DNA of 64,000 nucleotides from Octadecabacter sp. SW4 (GCF_008065155.1 NZ_CP042819.1:434001-498000), one strand, 5' to 3'; numbered from the stretch's first letter, positions 37,639 through 46,335 are shown. Notes: generated from the sequence alone by a model not told the origin. Made by a program: numbers and translations.

Positions 37639-38076
37639 TTATTCAGTCGCTGCTTCTTCGGCGGCAACTTCCTCAACGGGAGCTTCCTCGACAGGGGCTT
37701 CCTCTGCAGGGGCGGGGGCTGCGGCGGCTTCGGCGGCGGCTGTGGCTTTGGCGGCTTTTTCTTCGGCGCGGTCCTGCGCGGCTTTGCCCGGTGTGCCCTT
37801 CTTGGGGTTGTTGCGGTCCTTCTTGGGCAGGACACCGGCGGCTTCCAGCATGCGGCTTACGCGGTCAGTGGGCTGTGCGCCCTGACCCAGCCAGTGCTGG
37901 ATGCGCTCCATGTCCAGTTTGACGCGCTCTTCGCTGTCTTTAGCGAGCAGCGGGTTATATGTGCCCAGCTTTTCGATGTAGCGACCATCGCGGGGCATAC
38001 GGCTGTCAGCCGCAACAACGCGGTAAAACGGGCGCTTCTTGGAGCCGCCGCGGGCGAGACGAATTTTCATAGCCAT
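37639..38076 (-). CDS. rpsP: 30S ribosomal protein S16 with long acidic tail
   Basis: 145 residues. The S16 core (~1-85: [56 protein letters not shown]) is followed by a Lys-rich stretch and then an Ala/Glu/Pro tail ending [20 protein letters not shown]. coli S16 has 82 residues; extended Ala/Glu tails are known in alphaproteobacteria. The in-frame codon two residues on (MKIRLARG) is an alternative start. Confidence 0.95.
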   Translation of the reverse strand: MAMKIRLARGGSKKRPFYRVVAADSRMPRDGRYIEKLGTYNPLLAKDSEERVKLDMERIQHWLGQGAQPTDRVSRMLEAAGVLPKKDRNNPKKGTPGKAAQDRAEEKAAKATAAAEAAAAPAPAEEAPVEEAPVEEVAAEEAATE

Positions 38077-38103
38077 GGTAGTTAGTCCTTTGTTTTCAGT
38101 ATT

Positions 38104-38400
38104 CTAAGTTTGGTGGCGCTTATGATGCTGAATCACTTCAGCGATGATGAAGTTGAGAAACTTCTTGGCAAACTCAGGGTCCAGATCGGCCTGTTTTGCC
38201 AAATCTTCAAGCCGTGCAATCTGGGCCGCTTCGCGGGCCGGATCGGACGGGGGAAGGTCGTGTTCGGCTTTGAGTTTCCCCACTGCCTGCGTGTGTTTGA
38301 ACCGCTCGCCCAGCGTATAGACAAGGATCGCGTCCAGCCGGTCGATGCTGTCGCGGTGGCCTTTCAAAAGGTCGGCGGCAAGGATGGTGTGATCGGTCAT
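38104..38400 (-). CDS. Chorismate mutase (AroQ type)
   Basis: 98 residues from the ATG at 38400; the longer frame upstream covers a gene-free stretch and is not used. An all-helical AroQ fold with HRDSIDRLDAILVYTLGERFKHTQAVGKLKAEHDLPPSDPARE, holding the conserved Arg/Asp/Lys/Glu active-site pattern. It converts chorismate to prephenate for Phe and Tyr synthesis. Lies between a GNAT gene and rpsP on the same strand. Confidence 0.9.
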   Translation of the reverse strand: MTDHTILAADLLKGHRDSIDRLDAILVYTLGERFKHTQAVGKLKAEHDLPPSDPAREAAQIARLEDLAKQADLDPEFAKKFLNFIIAEVIQHHKRHQT

Positions 38401-38420
38401 TTTGCCCCCCGAAAGGCGAT

Positions 38421-38457
38421 ATGGAAAGCGTATGGAAAGCGTATGGAAAGCGTATGG
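38421..38457. repeat. Short tandem repeat, 11-base unit
   Basis: The unit ATGGAAAGCGT is repeated three times without change (38421-38431, 38432-38442, 38443-38453) followed by a partial ATGG. It lies between the GNAT stop and the chorismate mutase start. Copy number could vary between strains. Confidence 0.85.
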
Positions 38458-38467
38458 CTGCGATACA

Positions 38468-39028
38468 TCATGCCAGCGCCCCCTTGTGATGGCGCCAGAT
38501 ATTGACGATCCCGCCGTCATCTTCAAATTCACCACCGGGCGCATTGGCGATTTCGGTCTGGCGGGCATCGAACGTGGCACCGAGCCGTTTGGCCACGGCG
38601 ACGGATGCATCATTGCCTTCGTCGATGTGGGATTGCGCGGTATCGACACCCATGACGCCCCAGGCCCAAGGGATCACGGCGCGCATCGCTTCGACGGCAA
38701 AGCCCTGACCCTCGTGCGCACCGTCGTAGAGCGTCCAGCCAAATTCCGGTTCTGCATATTGGAGCGGGTGAAAGACGCCAAAGCCGCCGATGGGTGTATC
38801 AAGGTCGCCCTTGAGCGTGGCCATGAACAACCCGTAACCGCGCAAGACCCAGTGCCCTGCGATCCCGAAAAAGTTGCCCGCTGCCTTTGGGGCGTCAATC
38901 GGCCCGCCGGTGAATACCGACCGTTCAGATCCTTTGAAACCGAGATAAGCCTGCGCGTCCGACATCCGCGGCGCGCGCAGGATCAGGCGATCGGTTTCAA
39001 GGGTGGGGATGGTGACGGTGCGGGTCAT
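38468..39028 (-). CDS. GNAT-family N-acetyltransferase (RimJ/RimL-like)
   Basis: 186 residues from the ATG at 39028 (MTRTVTIPTLETDRLILRAP); the frame upstream runs through repeats into ffh. The acetyl-CoA-binding region reads EGQGFAVEAMRAVIPWAWG and the C-terminal part AVAKRLGATFD. It belongs to the Acetyltransf_3 group that acetylates protein N-termini or antibiotics; the target is unknown. Confidence 0.87.
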   Translation of the reverse strand: MTRTVTIPTLETDRLILRAPRMSDAQAYLGFKGSERSVFTGGPIDAPKAAGNFFGIAGHWVLRGYGLFMATLKGDLDTPIGGFGVFHPLQYAEPEFGWTLYDGAHEGQGFAVEAMRAVIPWAWGVMGVDTAQSHIDEGNDASVAVAKRLGATFDARQTEIANAPGGEFEDDGGIVNIWRHHKGALA

Positions 39029-39036
39029 GACAACAC

Positions 39037-39099
39037 GCCCCGGACCCTGATCCGGGGCCTTTGCGAGGGGAGGGTGAGGTCCCGGATCAAGTCCGGGAC
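39037..39099. repeat. Two palindromes between ffh and the GNAT gene
   Basis: The first is GCCCCGGA / TCCGGGGC (39037-39044 and 39051-39058) with a six-base loop. The second is GTCCCGGA / TCCGGGAC (39079-39086 and 39092-39099) around TCAAG. Both share the TCCGGG core. They could act as terminators for ffh transcripts (minus strand) or be members of a dispersed palindromic repeat family. Confidence 0.7.
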
Positions 39100-39116
39100 G
39101 TGGCGGGCTATTGTGA

Positions 39117-40592
39117 TCATTTTTTCTTGCCGAACCCTGACAAGCCGGGGGGGAGCTGCGCGCCGCCACCAAGGCCGGGCAAGCCGCCCATGCCACCCAT
39201 TTGCTGTTGCGCGGCGGCAATTTCCGCTTCGGAGGGGGCGCCTTTGCCGAACATGCCCTTCATGGCCTGTTTCAGCATCCCGCCCTTGCCCATCTTGCCC
39301 ATCTTTTTCATCATGTCCGACATCTGGCGGTGCATTTTGATCAGCTTGTTCAGTTCGCTGACTTCCATGCCCGCACCCGCCGCGATGCGTTTCTTGCGGC
39401 TGGCCTGCAAAAGCTGCGGGTTGGCGCGTTCGCGTTTGGTCATCGACTGGATCAGCGCGACCTGACGTTTCAGGATGCTATCGTCAAAGCCCGCCTGTTC
39501 GACCTGTTTGGCCATCTTGCCCATGCCGGGCATCATGCCCATCATGCTTTCCATGCCGCCCATTTTCAGCATCTGTTCAAGCTGCATCTTCAGGTCGTTC
39601 ATGTTGAACTGACCCTTCTGAAAGCGCTTCATCATGCGTTCGGCCTGTTCGGCCTCGATGGTTTCCTGCGCCTTTTCAACGAGGCTGACGATATCGCCCA
39701 TGCCGAGGATACGGCCGGCAACACGTTCGGCGTGGAATTCCTCGATCGCGTCCATCTTTTCGCCAAGACCGACAAAGCGGATCGGCTTGCCCGTCACGGC
39801 GCGCATCGACAGGGCCGCACCACCGCGCCCGTCGCCGTCCATGCGGGTAAGGACAACGCCCGAAACGCCGATCTTGTCGTCAAATTCGGTCGCCACGTTC
39901 ACTGCGTCCTGGCCGGTCAAACCATCGACCACGAGCAGCGTTTCGCGCGGGTTGGCCACGTCGCGCACGGCGGCGGCCTGGGCGATCAATTCGGCGTCGA
40001 TGTGCAGGCGACCCGCCGTATCGAGCATGTAGACATCATACCCGCCAAGGCTCGCTTGGGTCTTGGCCCGCTTGGCGATCTGCACGGGGTCTTCGCCCTT
40101 GACGATCGGCAGGGTATCGACGCCGATCTGCACACCAAGGATCGCAAGCTGTTCCATTGCGGCGGGGCGGTTCACGTCAAGCGACGCCATCAACACCCGC
40201 TTGCCGTCTTTTTCTTTCAGGCGTTTCGCCAGTTTCGCCGTGGTTGTCGTTTTACCCGACCCTTGCAGGCCGACCATCAGGATCGGCGCGGGCGGATTGT
40301 CGATTTTCAGAACGCCGGGCTCTTCGCTGCCCGTCAGTACGTGCACCAGTTCGTCATGCACGATCTTGACGACCTGCTGACCGGGGGTCACCGATTTGGT
40401 GACGGACTGACCTGTTGCCTTGTCGGCCACGGCCTTGACGAAATCGCGCGCGACCTCCAGCGAGACGTCGGCTTCGAGCAGCGCGACACGGACTTCGCGC
40501 AGGGCGGTTTTGACATCATCCTCGGACAGCGCACCCTGTTTGGTGAGCTTGTCAAAGACACCTGACAGGCGTTCGGATAGATTTTCAAACAT
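39117..40592 (-). CDS. ffh: Signal recognition particle protein Ffh
   Basis: 491 residues: N domain (~1-90), GTPase G domain with GLQGSGKTTTTAKLAKRL, DTAGRLHIDAELI and LTRMDGDGRGG, and a Met-rich M domain (~300-490) with MMKRFQKGQFNMNDLKMQLEQMLKMGG and SMTKRERANPQLLQASRKKRIAAG. Binds signal sequences and the SRP RNA and delivers ribosomes to FtsY. Total length is slightly above E. coli Ffh (453), owing to a Gly/Met-rich tail. Confidence 0.97.
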   Translation of the reverse strand: MFENLSERLSGVFDKLTKQGALSEDDVKTALREVRVALLEADVSLEVARDFVKAVADKATGQSVTKSVTPGQQVVKIVHDELVHVLTGSEEPGVLKIDNPPAPILMVGLQGSGKTTTTAKLAKRLKEKDGKRVLMASLDVNRPAAMEQLAILGVQIGVDTLPIVKGEDPVQIAKRAKTQASLGGYDVYMLDTAGRLHIDAELIAQAAAVRDVANPRETLLVVDGLTGQDAVNVATEFDDKIGVSGVVLTRMDGDGRGGAALSMRAVTGKPIRFVGLGEKMDAIEEFHAERVAGRILGMGDIVSLVEKAQETIEAEQAERMMKRFQKGQFNMNDLKMQLEQMLKMGGMESMMGMMPGMGKMAKQVEQAGFDDSILKRQVALIQSMTKRERANPQLLQASRKKRIAAGAGMEVSELNKLIKMHRQMSDMMKKMGKMGKGGMLKQAMKGMFGKGAPSEAEIAAAQQQMGGMGGLPGLGGGAQLPPGLSGFGKKK

Positions 40593-40746
40593 GCCGCAGG
40601 CCTCCTTGGCCAGTTAGGATATGACCACCCCTAGATAGGAAGTGATCGCGAAAAGCACAAATGCACCAGTGGGCGCAACGCGCTGACTGGTGGCGATCCC
40701 CGCAATGGGGACCGGAAGCGTGGGACTTCCGGATATAGGGTGGCGT

Positions 40747-41247
40747 TTAGGGGGTTGGCGGGGCGGAGTCAACGGGCCGCAAGGCCAGCCAGCCGTTTAC
40801 GGCATCCGCGGCGCGCTGCGCACCTCGGCCACTGGTGTAGACTTCTGTGAACGGGTGCAGGCCCGCGTCCATCCCGCCGGTCAGTTCCAGTGTCATCCGG
40901 TGTGTATCCTTCTTGTCACCGCGCGCGGTTTCCACGATGGCGCGCCGCAGGTGGCGTAGATCGTGGCGCACGCGGGTGTGGCGAAACAGGGTGCGGCGGC
41001 GCAGTTCCAGACGGTTGTCGCGCCGATCCAGCACAAGCTGGTTGCGCCGCACGAAGATGGCGATGAACAGCCCGCCGATCCCGCCACCCAACAGAACAGT
41101 CATCAGGCCCGTAAAGGTATCGCCGTTCAAGAATGTCTCAAGCCCATAGCCCACGACCACAAGCACCATGCCGACAAGGATGATCCCAACCGGCCAGGGC
41201 TTGCTGTCGATAATCAACAGGTCGGGGGCGTTATGGGTGATCTTCAT
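40747..41247 (-). CDS. Uncharacterised two-helix membrane protein
   Basis: 166 residues from the ATG at 41247 (MKITHNAPDLLIIDSKPW). Two adjacent hydrophobic segments (~22-37 and ~44-66: VGIILVGMVLVVVGYG, GLMTVLLGGGIGGLFIAIF) are followed by a soluble C-terminal half containing DRRDNRLELRRRTLF, similar in style to PH-like membrane proteins. No known family is firmly recognised. It is divergent from the LysR gene. Confidence 0.7.
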   Translation of the reverse strand: MKITHNAPDLLIIDSKPWPVGIILVGMVLVVVGYGLETFLNGDTFTGLMTVLLGGGIGGLFIAIFVRRNQLVLDRRDNRLELRRRTLFRHTRVRHDLRHLRRAIVETARGDKKDTHRMTLELTGGMDAGLHPFTEVYTSGRGAQRAADAVNGWLALRPVDSAPPTP

Positions 41248-41371
41248 GGCTGCTATTTGGCCGTGGGTGGTGGCCAAGGTCAATCGGCGGATTTACCCTG
41301 CGCAAGCGAACGTGACTTGGCATTTTGCGGCAGTTGTGTTTTTCAGCGCACGTAAACGCGTGAGGGTTCAG

Positions 41372-42247
41372 ATGGATAATTGGGACGAGGTTCGCACAGC
41401 CTATCAGGTGGCCCGTATGGGCACGGTTAGTGGTGCGGCGGATGTTTTGGGCGTGCATCACGCAACGGTCATTCGCCATATTGATGCGCTCGAGGCGAAT
41501 CTGGGTGCCAAGCTGTTTCAGCGCCACGCGCGCGGCTATACCGCCACCGAAGCGGGTGAGGATCTGTTGCAGGTCGCCAAGATCACCGATGATCAGCTGA
41601 CCCAGCTTGCGGGCCGTATCAAGGGGCGCGGGCAGGGTGTGAACGGTGATCTGGTGGTCACGTCGCTGGTATCGGCGGCGCCCGTGCTTGCGCCGGTCCT
41701 GACGCGGTTCCAGGTCGCCAATCCGGGCCTGCGGGTGCGCTATTTGACCGGGGATCGCCTGTTCCGGCTGGAATACGGCGAGGCGCATGTGGCCATTCGT
41801 GCGGGCGAAGCACCCGACCAGCCCGACAACGTGGTGCAACCCTTTCTGGAGCAGCGTGTGCGGTTGGTGGCTTCGCCCGACTATATCGCGCGCAAGGGGA
41901 TGCCGACGGGCGAGGGTGATCTGGCGCGCCATGAATTTGTCGGTCACGATGATCTGCAATCGCGCGCGCCTTTCAACAAATGGCTGCGGGGTGCTGTAGA
42001 TGACGACCAAGTCGTATTTCGCACCTCTGATAACCGCGCGATGCTGGACGCGATCGTTGCGGGGGCCGGCATCGGTTTTGTGATGGACTGGAGTGCCGCG
42101 CGCCATCCCGAACTGGTCGAGGTGATCCCATCGCGCGATGATTGGTCCGCCGCGCTGTGGCTGGTGACACATGTCGATCTGCACCGCACGGCCAAGGTGC
42201 AGGCGGTGCTGAAACACCTGAAAGAGGCGGCGAAATCACTGGGGTGA
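41372..42247 (+). CDS. LysR-family transcriptional regulator
   Basis: 291 residues from the ATG at 41372 (MDNWDEVRTAYQVARMGTVSGAA); the longer open frame runs through the divergent promoter. The HTH is AADVLGVHHATVIRHIDALEANLGAKLFQRHARGYTATEAG, then a substrate-binding domain. No metabolic operon is adjacent apart from the divergent membrane protein, so its target is not evident. It is followed by repeat copy 2. Confidence 0.9.
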   Translation: MDNWDEVRTAYQVARMGTVSGAADVLGVHHATVIRHIDALEANLGAKLFQRHARGYTATEAGEDLLQVAKITDDQLTQLAGRIKGRGQGVNGDLVVTSLVSAAPVLAPVLTRFQVANPGLRVRYLTGDRLFRLEYGEAHVAIRAGEAPDQPDNVVQPFLEQRVRLVASPDYIARKGMPTGEGDLARHEFVGHDDLQSRAPFNKWLRGAVDDDQVVFRTSDNRAMLDAIVAGAGIGFVMDWSAARHPELVEVIPSRDDWSAALWLVTHVDLHRTAKVQAVLKHLKEAAKSLG

Positions 42248-42274
42248 TCCTGTTCCTGCCACGTGCGTGACGCG

Positions 42275-42417
42275 CGCCGTGCATCGACAGACCGCGGGAC
42301 GGCGACTTGCCCTATGTGCGTGGCACTTTATGGTCGCCAAACACGTCCATCGGTAGAGTGTGGAACCTGCATCAGCCAAATCGCCAGCCCGGCGGGGCGG
42401 TCTGCCGATGCACGGCG
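42275..42417 (-). repeat. MITE-like repeat, copy 2 (inverted relative to copy 1)
   Basis: Ends 42275-42295 (core GCCGTGCATCGACAGACCGC) and 42397-42417 (core GCGGTCTGCCGATGCACGGC) pair with one mismatch over 21 bases. The third base pair of the inner end differs from copy 1 on both arms (GACCGC/GCGGTC here, GGCCGC/GCGGCC in copy 1), so the change is compensated. An internal GGCGAC (42301-42306) / GTCGCC (42333-42338) stem is retained. The conserved interior includes ACTTTATGGTCGCCAAACAC. Similarity continues into TGCGCCTTGAGTCCGTGCA beyond 42417. Confidence 0.8.
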
Positions 42418-42452
42418 GCTGCGCCTTGAGTCCGTGCAGGGGCAAATCCGGT

Positions 42453-43091
42453 TCACTCCACCCCGAACCGATCGTCCATCAAGGCGCGAAATTCGGCCGG
42501 AAAGCGCGCATCCGAGAACCGTTCCAGATAGTAATCGACGGTGCCAATGGGCGCGGGCAGTTGCACTTGATAGGTCAGCGTATTGGCTGAACACTGATAG
42601 GTGATGACGGGGGTAAAGCCGCCCATCCCACCGGGCGTGATCATGGTCGAGGAACTGCCGCCAAGGGTGGACTCGGCATCGACCTGCAACGCGACAAAAC
42701 TGTCGCCGGTCGTGCAGAATTGCAGATTTGTGCCATCGCCCCAGATAAACCCGACCTGCGTGCCAATCGCGAGGTTCATTTCCACGCTCACCGTGTCTTC
42801 TTCGGTCACGGTGATTACCTCCATGTCCTGATGAAAGGGTAGCGTGGCATAAAGCCCGTCATCAAACACGGTCATCCCCAGCACCGGTGACATGCCCATG
42901 ATCACCGTGCGTTCGGCATCGGGCAGGGGCATGCTGTCAATCGCGGCCTGAAGGCGGATCACGGCGCTGTTTTCACCAATCCAGTTGCCCACAAGGCAAG
43001 GATCGGGAAAGGGCACTTCGGCGGGGCAGGCCCCTTGGGACAGGGCGGGGCTGGCAAGGGTGGCGAAAAGGAGGGTGACAATACGTTTCAT
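42453..43091 (-). CDS. Secreted protein of unknown function
   Basis: 212 residues from the ATG at 43091 with a clear signal peptide (MKRIVTLLFATLASPALSQG). The mature part has Cys pairs (ACPAEVPFPDPC; LQFC...TYQC) that could form disulfides, and TPGGMGGFTPVITYQCSAN in the C-terminal half. I do not recognise the family. It lies after an ArsR-type regulator on the same strand, possibly co-transcribed. Confidence 0.7.
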   Translation of the reverse strand: MKRIVTLLFATLASPALSQGACPAEVPFPDPCLVGNWIGENSAVIRLQAAIDSMPLPDAERTVIMGMSPVLGMTVFDDGLYATLPFHQDMEVITVTEEDTVSVEMNLAIGTQVGFIWGDGTNLQFCTTGDSFVALQVDAESTLGGSSSTMITPGGMGGFTPVITYQCSANTLTYQVQLPAPIGTVDYYLERFSDARFPAEFRALMDDRFGVE

Positions 43092-43132
43092 GAGAATGCT
43101 CCGTTGAAAGGGGCATGATAGCATGACCGGGA

Positions 43133-43459
43133 TCAATTGTCGTCAAATTGCGTTTCCAGAAACGCCTCGAAGGCATCAAGGTTCACCGCCTCGAACTGTC
43201 CGAACCCCTGCATCCAGATCGAGGCATCGCGCATGGCGTCGGGGTCAAGTTTGCACCATTTCACGCGGCCACGCTTTTCCTGGGTGATCAGCCCGGCGGC
43301 GCTCAGCACCCCAAGGTGTTTGGAAATCGCCGCCAGCGACATCTCGAACGGGTCGGCGACATCCGTCACCGCCATATCATCCTCGAGCAGCATCGACAGA
43401 ATCCTGCGGCGGGTCGGATCGGCAAGAGCGGCAAAAACGGTATCAAGAGTCTGGGCCAT
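43133..43459 (-). CDS. ArsR-family winged-helix regulator
   Basis: 108 residues from the ATG at 43459 (MAQTLDTVFAALADPTRRRIL). The HTH is MSLAAISKHLGVLSAAGLITQEKRGRVKW. It lacks the CxC metal-binding motif of ArsR/SmtB and belongs to the metal-independent group often paired with SRPBCC proteins. No such partner is beside it. The target is not evident. Confidence 0.87.
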   Translation of the reverse strand: MAQTLDTVFAALADPTRRRILSMLLEDDMAVTDVADPFEMSLAAISKHLGVLSAAGLITQEKRGRVKWCKLDPDAMRDASIWMQGFGQFEAVNLDAFEAFLETQFDDN

Positions 43460-43666
43460 TGGTGTGCTTTGCCGCGCGTCGGTGCAAACGTCAACCATCT
43501 GGTTAAATAAGGTTTTGAGGGTGAATGGGGGTGCGACAGGCTGTCACCGGCGGTGTGATGTTATAAATTATCGTTCTAATTCAGTGATTTAACCACGCTT
43601 GTCTCGTGCTTGACTCGTGCAGCGGCAAACCGTAGCTACTGCGCAACTCTTGAGTGGGATTTTCGC

Positions 43667-44014
43667 GTGTCTGACGGACCTTCGCCCGATGATCATGCCA
43701 GTCGCCTGAAGGCGCTGGAGGACCGGATCAAAGCGGCCAAAGGCGACGAGGCAAAGCACCACTCGGAAGAGCACTACTCTCAGGCGCAGGTTGCCTGGCG
43801 AATGGTGATAGAGCTTGTGGCTGGTCTTGGGATCGGCTTTGGCATTGGATATGGGCTGGATTCCCTGTTTGGAACCCTGCCAATTTTTCTGGTGCTGTTC
43901 ATATTTCTGGGCTTCGCAGCCGGTGTCAAAACCATGATGCGCACAGCCCGGGAGGTGCAGGAAAGACAGCTGGCCAAAGAGGCTGGCGACAACGAGGAAG
44001 CAGAAGATGCATAA
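43667..44014 (+). CDS. atpI: ATP synthase accessory protein AtpI
   Basis: 115 residues from the GTG at 43667 ([21 protein letters not shown]); the frame is open further from a TTG at 43610. A charged N-terminal helix is followed by two membrane helices ([40 protein letters not shown]). AtpI assists c-ring assembly. It overlaps atpB by eight bases and opens the F0 operon. Confidence 0.87.
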   Translation: MSDGPSPDDHASRLKALEDRIKAAKGDEAKHHSEEHYSQAQVAWRMVIELVAGLGIGFGIGYGLDSLFGTLPIFLVLFIFLGFAAGVKTMMRTAREVQERQLAKEAGDNEEAEDA

Positions 44015-44807
44015 GGTCTTTTTGTACGGGGCATTGGCGCTTGTTGTGCTCGCGGCTATTTTCTTGGGCCCCGAGACCCCGGAATTGACTTTCAAACCGC
44101 TGGATCAGTTCACTGTTGAGCCGCTGTTTGGTGGTGAGGTGGTGCATTGGTATACGCCCACAAACGCGACCTTGTGGATGGGCTTTGCGGTGCTTGGGAT
44201 CATTGGCCTGCTGGTGCTGGGCACCCGTGGCCGCGCGATTGTGCCCACGCGTGTGCAGTCTGTCGCCGAGCTGCTTTACGGTTTTGTCTACAAGATGGTC
44301 GAGGATGTGACCGGCAAGGAAGGGGTAAAATACTTCCCCTATATCTTTACGATCTTCCTGTTCATCCTATTCGCCAACTTCCTTGGCCTGATCCCGATGT
44401 CGTTTACCACGACCACGCAGATCGCCGTGACGGCGGTGCTTGGTTTCGGTGTGTTCTTTGCGGTGACGATCCTTGGCTTTGTGCTGAACGGCCCCAAATT
44501 TCTGGGTCTGTTCTGGATGACTGAAGCACCTTTGGTCTTGCGCCCCGTCATCGCGCTGATCGAACTGATCTCGTATTTCGTGCGCCCCGTCAGCCACTCC
44601 ATTCGTCTGGCGGGTAACGTCATGGCGGGTCACGCGGTGATCAAGGTGTTCGCAGCCTTCGCCGCAATCTCGGCCATCGCGCCGGTTTCGGTTCTGGCCA
44701 TTACCGCTATCCTCGGTCTTGAGGTCCTTGTGGCCGGTATTCAGGCCTACGTCTTCGCTATTCTGACCTGCGTGTATCTTAAGGATGCCCTGCACCCCAA
44801 CCACTAA
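44007..44807 (+). CDS. atpB: ATP synthase F0 subunit a
   Basis: 266 residues, hydrophobic, with the essential Arg of the proton channel in [22 protein letters not shown] and [21 protein letters not shown] earlier. It forms the two proton half-channels against the c-ring in the inner membrane. It overlaps the atpI end, and atpE follows 49 bases later. Confidence 0.96.
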   Translation: MHKVFLYGALALVVLAAIFLGPETPELTFKPLDQFTVEPLFGGEVVHWYTPTNATLWMGFAVLGIIGLLVLGTRGRAIVPTRVQSVAELLYGFVYKMVEDVTGKEGVKYFPYIFTIFLFILFANFLGLIPMSFTTTTQIAVTAVLGFGVFFAVTILGFVLNGPKFLGLFWMTEAPLVLRPVIALIELISYFVRPVSHSIRLAGNVMAGHAVIKVFAAFAAISAIAPVSVLAITAILGLEVLVAGIQAYVFAILTCVYLKDALHPNH

Positions 44808-44856
44808 GGTCCGTCTTAAACAACTAACGCAAATTCCATCGTAAGGAGAAAATGTC

Positions 44857-45093
44857 ATGGAAGGCGATATCGCAAACATGGGTCAATTCATCGGCGCCGG
44901 TCTGGCCGCCATCGGTTCCGGCGCAGCCGCAATCGGTGTTGGTCACGTCGCTGGTAACTTTCTGGCCGGCGCATTGCGCAACCCATCCGCAGCTGCATCG
45001 CAGACTGCAACACTGTTCATCGGTCTGGCTTTTGCCGAAGCCCTGGGGATCTTCTCGTTCCTCGTCGCGCTTCTGCTGATGTTCGCCGTCTAA
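44857..45093 (+). CDS. atpE: ATP synthase F0 subunit c
   Basis: 78 residues in two helices with the Gly/Ala motif [29 protein letters not shown] and the proton-binding Glu in [19 protein letters not shown]. No sodium-ligand signature is obvious. The ATG at 44857 has an AAGGAG ribosome site; an out-of-frame ATG occurs at 44852. Confidence 0.96.
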   Translation: MEGDIANMGQFIGAGLAAIGSGAAAIGVGHVAGNFLAGALRNPSAAASQTATLFIGLAFAEALGIFSFLVALLLMFAV

Positions 45094-45116
45094 ACAAACG
45101 ACGCTTCCTTACGTGT

Positions 45117-45140
45117 GGGGCGGTGGGTTGACCCCGCCCC
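45117..45140 (+). promoter_or_regulatory. Hairpin between atpE and atpF'
   Basis: GGGGCGG (45117-45123) pairs with CCGCCCC (45134-45140) around a ten-base loop, in the 80-base gap after atpE. No T-run follows, so it is more likely an mRNA-stabilising or processing stem, helping the high c-subunit yield, than a full terminator. The function is inferred from position. Confidence 0.55.
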
Positions 45141-45173
45141 ATAGACACCAGGATTTGTCGAAAGGACGACGAG

Positions 45174-45710
45174 ATGGCGACCGAGCCCACAGCCGCAGAA
45201 CAAGTGACCGAGGCCAGCAAGGCAGGAATGCCGCAGCTGGATTTCTCAACATTCCCGAACCAGATTTTCTGGCTTCTGGTCACGCTTGTCGTGATCTATT
45301 TCGTGCTGTCCCGCATCGCGCTGCCGCGCATCGGGTCCGTTCTTGCCGAACGCCAAGGCACGATTACCAATGACATTGCCGCAGCCGAAGAGCTGAAGCA
45401 AAAAGCGATTGAGGCCGAAGAAGCCTATAATCAAGCCCTGGCCGAAGCCCGCGCCGAAGCAAGCCGCATCGTTGGCGAAGCCAAAGCCGAAATTCAGGCT
45501 GAACTGGATGTCGAACTGCAAAAGGCCGATGCACAGATTGCGGCCCAGACCGCCGAAAGCGAAAAGGCAATCGCCGATATTCGCGCCGGTGCGATGGACA
45601 GCGTCAAAGCCGTGGCCAAAGACACCGCCAAGGAATTGATCGCTGTTTTGGGTGGCAAGGCAGACGCCAAGACCATCACCGCAGCCGTCACCGCACGGAT
45701 GAAGGGGTAG
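45174..45710 (+). CDS. atpF': ATP synthase F0 subunit b'
   Basis: 178 residues with an N-terminal membrane helix ([20 protein letters not shown]) and a long charged coiled coil. The presence of b' beside b is typical of photosynthetic and alphaproteobacterial F0 complexes, where b and b' form a heterodimeric peripheral stalk. It is followed after four bases by atpF. Confidence 0.93.
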   Translation: MATEPTAAEQVTEASKAGMPQLDFSTFPNQIFWLLVTLVVIYFVLSRIALPRIGSVLAERQGTITNDIAAAEELKQKAIEAEEAYNQALAEARAEASRIVGEAKAEIQAELDVELQKADAQIAAQTAESEKAIADIRAGAMDSVKAVAKDTAKELIAVLGGKADAKTITAAVTARMKG

Positions 45711-45714
45711 CGAC

Positions 45715-46290
45715 ATGAGAAAACTGGCATTCGCCTTTATCCTGACGTTGGTCGCATCGCCTGCATTGGCTGCGAGCGTCAATCCGTTTTCAAAGTATTT
45801 TTGGACGCTGACAAACACCAACCTGATCGTTGTGATGGCGTTCCTGGTGTTCATCGGGATCCTCATTTACTTCAAGGTGCCCGGCAAGATTGGCGAAATG
45901 CTTGACGGTCGCGCCGCCGGTATCCGTTCCGAACTTGACGAAGCAAAGGCGCTGCGCGAAGAAGCGCAGACCCTGCTGGCATCCTACGAGCGCAAGCAAA
46001 AGGATGTGCAGGAACAAGCTGCCCGCATCGTTGAAACCGCCAAGGAAGAAGCCGCCCGCGCGGCCAAGCAGGCCAAGGATGACATCAAGGCATCCGTTGC
46101 CCGCCGTGTTGCCGCGGCCGAAGACCAGATTGCCAGCGCCCAGCAGGCCGCCGTAAACGAAGTGCGTGACAGCGCCATCACGGTCGCCATTGGTGCGGCG
46201 CGCGATGTGGTCGCCAAACAGTTGACCGCTGCCGATGGCAACAAGCTGATCGACGAAGCGATCGCGGATGTGGCTGCCAAGCTGCACTGA
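45715..46290 (+). CDS. atpF: ATP synthase F0 subunit b
   Basis: 191 residues with a hydrophobic N-terminus resembling a cleavable signal (RKLAFAFILTLVASPALAAS), a membrane helix (LIVVMAFLVFIGILIYF) and a long Ala/Glu/Lys coiled coil. Pairs with b' to make the peripheral stalk. Last gene of the F0 operon; the F1 genes are not here, as usual in alphaproteobacteria. Confidence 0.94.
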   Translation: MRKLAFAFILTLVASPALAASVNPFSKYFWTLTNTNLIVVMAFLVFIGILIYFKVPGKIGEMLDGRAAGIRSELDEAKALREEAQTLLASYERKQKDVQEQAARIVETAKEEAARAAKQAKDDIKASVARRVAAAEDQIASAQQAAVNEVRDSAITVAIGAARDVVAKQLTAADGNKLIDEAIADVAAKLH

Positions 46291-46335
46291 CCGGTTGCAA
46301 GTGGGGCGAAACCCCGCCCGATGATCTGAATTGAC

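Noticed and set aside
40620..40740. Possible SRP RNA gene upstream of ffh
   Set aside because: There are small hairpins (CCGGAAG/CTTCCGG) but not the conserved SRP RNA tetraloop and domain IV pattern.
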